From an uncultured Marivita sp. (lineage in GTDB: Bacteria > Pseudomonadota > Alphaproteobacteria > Rhodobacterales > Rhodobacteraceae): 36,852 bases of DNA. Each line of letters begins with the position of its first letter. Position 1 is the stretch's first letter. Made by a program: the position numbers and the translations under genes. Location of the stretch: the NCBI GenBank assembly GCA_947503115.1, contig CANNCS010000032.1, forward strand, positions 1 to 36,852, given 5' to 3'. A model generated the notes under the pieces. It searched no databases and had not been told where the DNA came from. It worked only from the letters and a program-made list of their open reading frames with translations. Of this stretch, positions 33,420 to 36,852 are shown piece after piece.

Positions 33420-34730
33420 ATGACCAAACTGACGGCAACCCGGCGTCAATTCTTCGCCTATGCCGCGGGTGGCGCTGCTGCGGCAACCCTGTCCACGCCA
33501 GATGACGCCGTGGCCCAAGTAGCCACATCCGCGAAGATTGTAATCATCGGTGCAGGTGCCGGTGGTACGGCGCTGGCGAACCGTTTGGTCAACCGACTGG
33601 ACGGCGCTCAGATCACACTCATCGACCCGCGCGTCGATCACCTTTATCAACCTGGCCTTTCGCTGGTCGCAGCAGGCTTGAAGCCTGCCAATTACGTCGT
33701 TTCAAAAACAACCGACTGGCTACCTGATGACGTGACCCTGATCGCCGAGGCGGCGGCGGCCATTGATCCAGAGGCCAAACTGGTCGCGACAGCCAGCGGT
33801 CAAAAAGTCCCTTATGATTTTCTTGTCGTTGCACCAGGGCTGGTGCTGGATCACGACGCGATCGAAGGCTTCTCGCTCGACATGGTGGGGCAGAACGGCA
33901 TCGGCGCGCTGTATGCTGGGCCGCAATACGCTGCGGCAACTTGGAAAGCTGCACAATCCTACACGGAAACCGGTGGCGTCGGGTTGTTTACCCGCCCGGC
34001 AACCGAAATGAAGTGTGCCGGCGCGCCGCTTAAGCATACGTTCCTGATCGAGGACATAGCCCGCACAGCTGGTACCCGAGGCAAGCTCGACGTGCATTAC
34101 ATGTCCAACAATGACAGCCTGTTTGGTGTGCCGATCGTGTCCGAGAAGGTGCGGATGCTGTTTGGCGACCGCGGCATCTCTGCGGAGTATTCACATGTGC
34201 TTCGTGCCATTGACGCCGGAGCAAAAACCGCGACATTCGACACGCCGTCGGGCCCCGTAACCCGAGAGTTTGACTACATCCATGTCATCCCCCCGCAGCG
34301 CGCACCCGAGGTTATCCGGCAGTCCGGCCTTAGCTGGGCCGACAAGTGGACCGATCAGGGATGGGTCGAATGCGACAAGGCGACATTGCGCCATCTGCGG
34401 TATGACACGATCTGGGCGCTGGGCGATGTGGCTGGGGTGCCCAAGGGCAAGACTGCAGCTTCAGTGAAATGGCAGGTGCCCGTGGTCGAAGACGGTTTGG
34501 TTGCTGCAATCGAAGGTCGAGAGTCCACGGAGGTATATAACGGCTACACATCTTGTCCGATGATCACGCGTGTTGGTCGCGCCATGTTGGTCGAGTTCGA
34601 TTACAACAATAACCTGACCCCGTCCTTCCCGGGTATCATTGCCCCATTGGAAGAGCTTTGGATCAGCTGGTTGATGAAAGAGGTGGCTTTGAAAGCAACC
34701 TATAACGCGATGTTGCGCGGCCGCGCTTAA
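33420..34730 (+). CDS. Tat-signalled sulfide:quinone oxidoreductase-like flavoprotein (SQR/FccB family)
   Basis: A 436-residue FAD protein of the sulfide:quinone oxidoreductase/flavocytochrome-c sulfide dehydrogenase family, which oxidises sulfide to sulfane sulfur. ATG 33420 follows GAGGAGG. The N-terminus has a twin-arginine signal (TRRQFF, 7-12, hydrophobic stretch, then AVAQ), so the folded flavoprotein should be exported. FAD motif IIGAGAGG is at 42-49. Two cysteines match the catalytic pair of SQR: C199 (MKCAGAP) and C379 (TSCPMI). The ALGDVAGVPKGKTAAS segment (333-348) matches the second FAD site. No fccA cytochrome is nearby, and the cytochrome bd neighbours favour quinone as acceptor. 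Electron acceptor is inferred. Confidence 0.86.
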   Translation: MTKLTATRRQFFAYAAGGAAAATLSTPDDAVAQVATSAKIVIIGAGAGGTALANRLVNRLDGAQITLIDPRVDHLYQPGLSLVAAGLKPANYVVSKTTDWLPDDVTLIAEAAAAIDPEAKLVATASGQKVPYDFLVVAPGLVLDHDAIEGFSLDMVGQNGIGALYAGPQYAAATWKAAQSYTETGGVGLFTRPATEMKCAGAPLKHTFLIEDIARTAGTRGKLDVHYMSNNDSLFGVPIVSEKVRMLFGDRGISAEYSHVLRAIDAGAKTATFDTPSGPVTREFDYIHVIPPQRAPEVIRQSGLSWADKWTDQGWVECDKATLRHLRYDTIWALGDVAGVPKGKTAASVKWQVPVVEDGLVAAIEGRESTEVYNGYTSCPMITRVGRAMLVEFDYNNNLTPSFPGIIAPLEELWISWLMKEVALKATYNAMLRGRA

Positions 34731-34741
34731 GGAGCTTTGAC

Positions 34742-35089
34742 ATGAAAGACATGACATTTGGAACCATTTTGGCCGTCTTTGAAGAGATCTTTGGCAGAGG
34801 GCTGTTCTGGACGATGGTGGTGGCTGCGGCTCTTGTCACGGCAGCGTATATCTTTGTTCTAATCCGAGATCACAGCATCTCGTGGCGCAAATTCTTGCTT
34901 GCCCAGCTGTCGATGCCGGTCGGCGCAATTCTTGCGATTTGGTTTGTCTTGGTGATGACCAGCTCACAATTGAGCGATCTTGGTGGACCGGTCGATATCA
35001 TCGTCATCCTTGGGATTGCAGGCGCAGGCGCCATAGGAATCGCTATTCTGGTTTACACGATCCAGTCCTTGATACGTCCTAGGCAGTGA
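34742..35089 (+). CDS. Small membrane protein, possibly DUF5368
   Basis: A 115-residue protein with about three membrane helices (roughly 20-42, 52-75 and 85-110), preceded by AAGGAG, which overlaps the end of the SQR-like gene. It begins MKDMTFGTILAVFEEIFGRG and has a central VGAILAIWFVLVMTSSQLSDLGGP segment. I think it resembles the DUF5368 proteins of Rhodobacterales, but this is from memory and not certain. No cofactor ligands are obvious. Being adjacent to a monotopic or exported flavoprotein, it could anchor it or help pass electrons to quinone. The function is unknown. Confidence 0.7.
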   Translation: MKDMTFGTILAVFEEIFGRGLFWTMVVAAALVTAAYIFVLIRDHSISWRKFLLAQLSMPVGAILAIWFVLVMTSSQLSDLGGPVDIIVILGIAGAGAIGIAILVYTIQSLIRPRQ

Positions 35090-36011
35090 GCGCCTGAGCC
35101 AATCGCACAGGGAAGCAGGGATTATGTGTTACGGCGGGCGTCTTCCGCCGTGGCCGTCCTTGGGGTAGGGCAATCGCACGCACAGCTAAGGCTGCCACCG
35201 TATCAATTCAGTTCATTTTTACACTTCTCATATTGGATTCATCTATTAAATCCAGAACGCTGTCTAAGAAGCGCGCGCAAATCGACACATCCGTCCTACA
35301 TGAATTAAAGCTGGCGGGGTGACAATGCAGCGCTCAACCGCTGTTGTATTGGTCGATAGCCTTTGCGCTGCCGCTTGATGATGGTACCTATGGGGTCACG
35401 ACGTTGGGCTGAAGTTACAACACTGGTTGTAAATTCTAACCGTCAAGGGCGCAAATTACAGAAAAATAGACAAGAGCGGGCTCGAGGGTTGCGTGGTAAA
35501 TGACTGATAAGAATAAAAATTCCACCTATTTCGAAATGCCCCAATTGGCGGTTGCGCCTATGATGGATGGTGACGATTTAGTCGTGGTTTCAGTTATTTG
35601 CGTGGTGCCATGTGCAGCACATGTTCATGTTTCGATCGCGTGATCTCGCACTGCGTCGGACGCATTTCGGCGCGTTGGCAGGTTTTGGTCTCCTCGGGGT
35701 TTTTGGCTGGCCCGGGGGACGAGAAGTCTATGGTGCTAGTTCGCAGGAACTGCATGTCCTTCTGAAAGCAGTCGTTCGAAGTGGGCGGCAGTCAGGTCTG
35801 CTCCGCGGACAAAGCGGACTTGTGCAAGTGCGGCTATTGCTGGCGCAGAAACTTTGTGCAGGCGCGGCATGGCCAATTGCGGTGAGCACTGATTGTCGTC
35901 AAACCAGTCATTGGCAATCCTTTATAGGAGTTGTCACCTATGCAGACTTTTAACGAAAGGTCAGAGGATAGATTGAGAACATACTGGCCAGCGAGGACGA
36001 TCGACCTGCTA
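35090..36011. other. Gene-poor stretch before the insertion elements
   Basis: I see no convincing gene in these roughly 900 bases. Frames at 35126-35308 and 35612-35953 have unnatural composition. The second lacks a ribosome binding site and resembles nothing I know. GC content is lower and more patchy than in the flanking genes, as is common next to insertion elements. The hairpin at 35131-35151 is the only structured element. Confidence 0.45.
35131..35151 (+). terminator. Hairpin after the small membrane protein gene
   Basis: ACGGCGG and CCGCCGT form a perfect 7-base stem with a 7-base loop, 42 bases past the last gene of the cyd-sulfur cluster. It has no T-run, so it is a weak terminator candidate. 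Confidence 0.4.
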
Positions 36012-36705
36012 GTGTTCCCCATCTGACATAGGATTCCCATTGGCGTCGAGGCGTGTCATGTTGGGCCATGAGACGTGATGACATCTGCCTTTATCTGAGC
36101 CCGGGCGACCGTGCTGAACTTCAATCTCTTGCCCTGAATCGCAACACCGCGCGCAAGCTTGTTTGGCGGGCCGAGATCGTGCTGTCGACGGCGGACGGCC
36201 ATGGCACGTTCGAGATCATGCGGCGGGCGCAGACCTTGAAGCCGACTGTCTGGCGTTGGCAGGAGCGCTATCTCGATGAGGGCGTTGCCGGGCTGAAGCG
36301 TGACAAGACCCGTCCGTCGCGGGTGCCTCCGTTGCCGCGCGAGGTGCGTCTAAAGGTGATCGCCAAGACCGTGCAGGAGGCCCCGCCCAATGCCTCCCAT
36401 TGGAGCCGCAGCCTGATGGCCGAGGCGGTGGGCATCTCGCCGTCGAGCGTGGGTCGGATTTGGGCGGAAGCGGGTCTCAAGCCCCACCTGACGAAGAGCT
36501 TCAAGGTCTCGAATGACCCGGCCTTTGAGGAGAAGGTCACTGATATTGTGGGCCTTTACCTCGATCCGCCGGAGCGGGCGGTGGTGCTCTGCATGGACGA
36601 AAAATCCCAAATCCAAGCGCTGGACCGCACACAGCCGGGGCTGCCTCTCAAGAAGGGTCGCGCCGCAACCATGACCCACGATTACAAGCGCCACGGCACC
36701 ACCAC
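36012..36705 (+). mobile_element. IS630-family insertion element, left part
   Basis: The transposase here is of the IS630 type. IS630 elements insert at TA; a TA at 36010-36011 is followed by GTGTTCCCCATC and a second ATTCCC at 36031-36036, which may mark the left end. The right part of the element is cut off at about 36705 by another sequence. The left boundary is inferred. Confidence 0.55.
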
Positions 36706-36727
36706 TGTAGCGCGACAATCTGGATGA
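36068..36727 (+). pseudogene. IS630-family transposase, truncated
   Basis: The N-terminal two thirds of an IS630-type transposase. The helix-turn-helix region (FEIMRRAQTLKPTVWRWQER) and the winged second domain (HWSRSLMAEAVGISPSSVGR) are intact. The first catalytic aspartate is present in CMDEKSQIQALDRTQPG, followed by MTHDYKRHGTTT. The reading then leaves the family and ends after VARQSG, so the second and third acidic residues of the DDE triad are missing. The total is 219 residues, against roughly 340-360 in intact members. I chose ATG 36068; an earlier start at 36053 adds five residues. The truncation coincides with a new sequence beginning TGTAGCG at 36706. Confidence 0.85.
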
Positions 36728-36852
36728 GAAGAGCGCGTCAATCAGGATGAGAATCCTTGGTCGCGACGTTTGAGACGATGCCGCCGTTTTCTGTCGCGAT
36801 CAAGGGGTTTGTGTTTTTGATTGTCGCGGCGCGTCAATCAGCTTTGACGTTG
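36706..36852 (+). mobile_element. Left end of a second element, probably IS21-like
   Basis: The sequence that interrupts the transposase starts with TGTAGCGCGACAATC. It contains a direct repeat, GCGACAATCTGGATGAGAA (36712-36730) and GCGTCAATCAGGATGAGAA (36735-36753), and a partial third copy, GCGTCAATCAG (36831-36841). Short multiple repeats just inside a TG terminus are typical of IS21-family ends. The window stops before any transposase gene, so the family is not certain. Confidence 0.5.

Noticed and set aside
35612-35953. A 113-residue open frame after the cyd-sulfur cluster
   Set aside because: Unnatural composition, no ribosome binding site, no recognisable motif and poor context.

Overview
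The window reads as a chromosomal accessory stretch of a marine alphaproteobacterium, most likely the Roseobacter group of the Rhodobacteraceae. Reasons are the moderately high GC, tightly packed ATGA/TGATG-coupled operons, many ABC uptake systems for small nitrogenous compounds, FnrL-type boxes and the style of the encoded proteins. This placement is inference from protein style, not a search result. No tRNA, rRNA or CRISPR array was seen.

Layout. (1) 1-1608: a 5'-truncated 3-oxoacid CoA-transferase beta subunit, translationally coupled to a BenE-type benzoate transporter. (2) 1609-2158: no convincing gene. (3) 2159-8869: a GNAT acetyltransferase, an M19 zinc dipeptidase and a complete Dpp/Opp-type ABC importer in one coupled operon. 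A convergent enolase-superfamily enzyme (8972-10078) follows. (4) 10194-17649: a MocR-type (GntR plus aminotransferase-like) regulator, then an FAD amine/amino-acid oxidase, a polyamine-type ABC importer (binding protein, ATPase, two permeases) and a small cupin. This looks like uptake and oxidation of an amine. (5) 17715-23567: a LysR regulator, an NDP-forming acyl-CoA synthetase, a convergent acyl-CoA dehydrogenase and an AraC regulator. (6) 23595-25268: an OxyR-like regulator divergent from a peroxiredoxin. (7) 25322-35089: an NsrR-like Rrf2 regulator divergent from a long cluster, cydD-cydC-cydA-cydB-dsrE-cydX-dsrE-like-SQR-like-small membrane protein. (8) 35090-36852: a gene-poor stretch, then an IS630-family transposase cut by the end of a second, probably IS21-like, element.

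The most interesting part is region 7. It joins cytochrome bd quinol oxidase and its CydDC thiol exporter to a sulfur module whose enzymes all carry export signals: two DsrE-family proteins with Sec signals and a Tat-signalled sulfide:quinone oxidoreductase-like flavoprotein. The cytochrome bd small subunit CydX, only 45 residues, sits between the two dsrE genes and has an unusual Cys/His tail. FNR-like boxes lie before cydD and before cydA, and a repeated palindromic motif brackets the cydA box. A periplasmic sulfide/persulfide pathway that feeds electrons through quinol to a sulfide-tolerant oxidase would explain this arrangement. In region 6 the redox sensor and its probable target have both lost the usual resolving cysteine.
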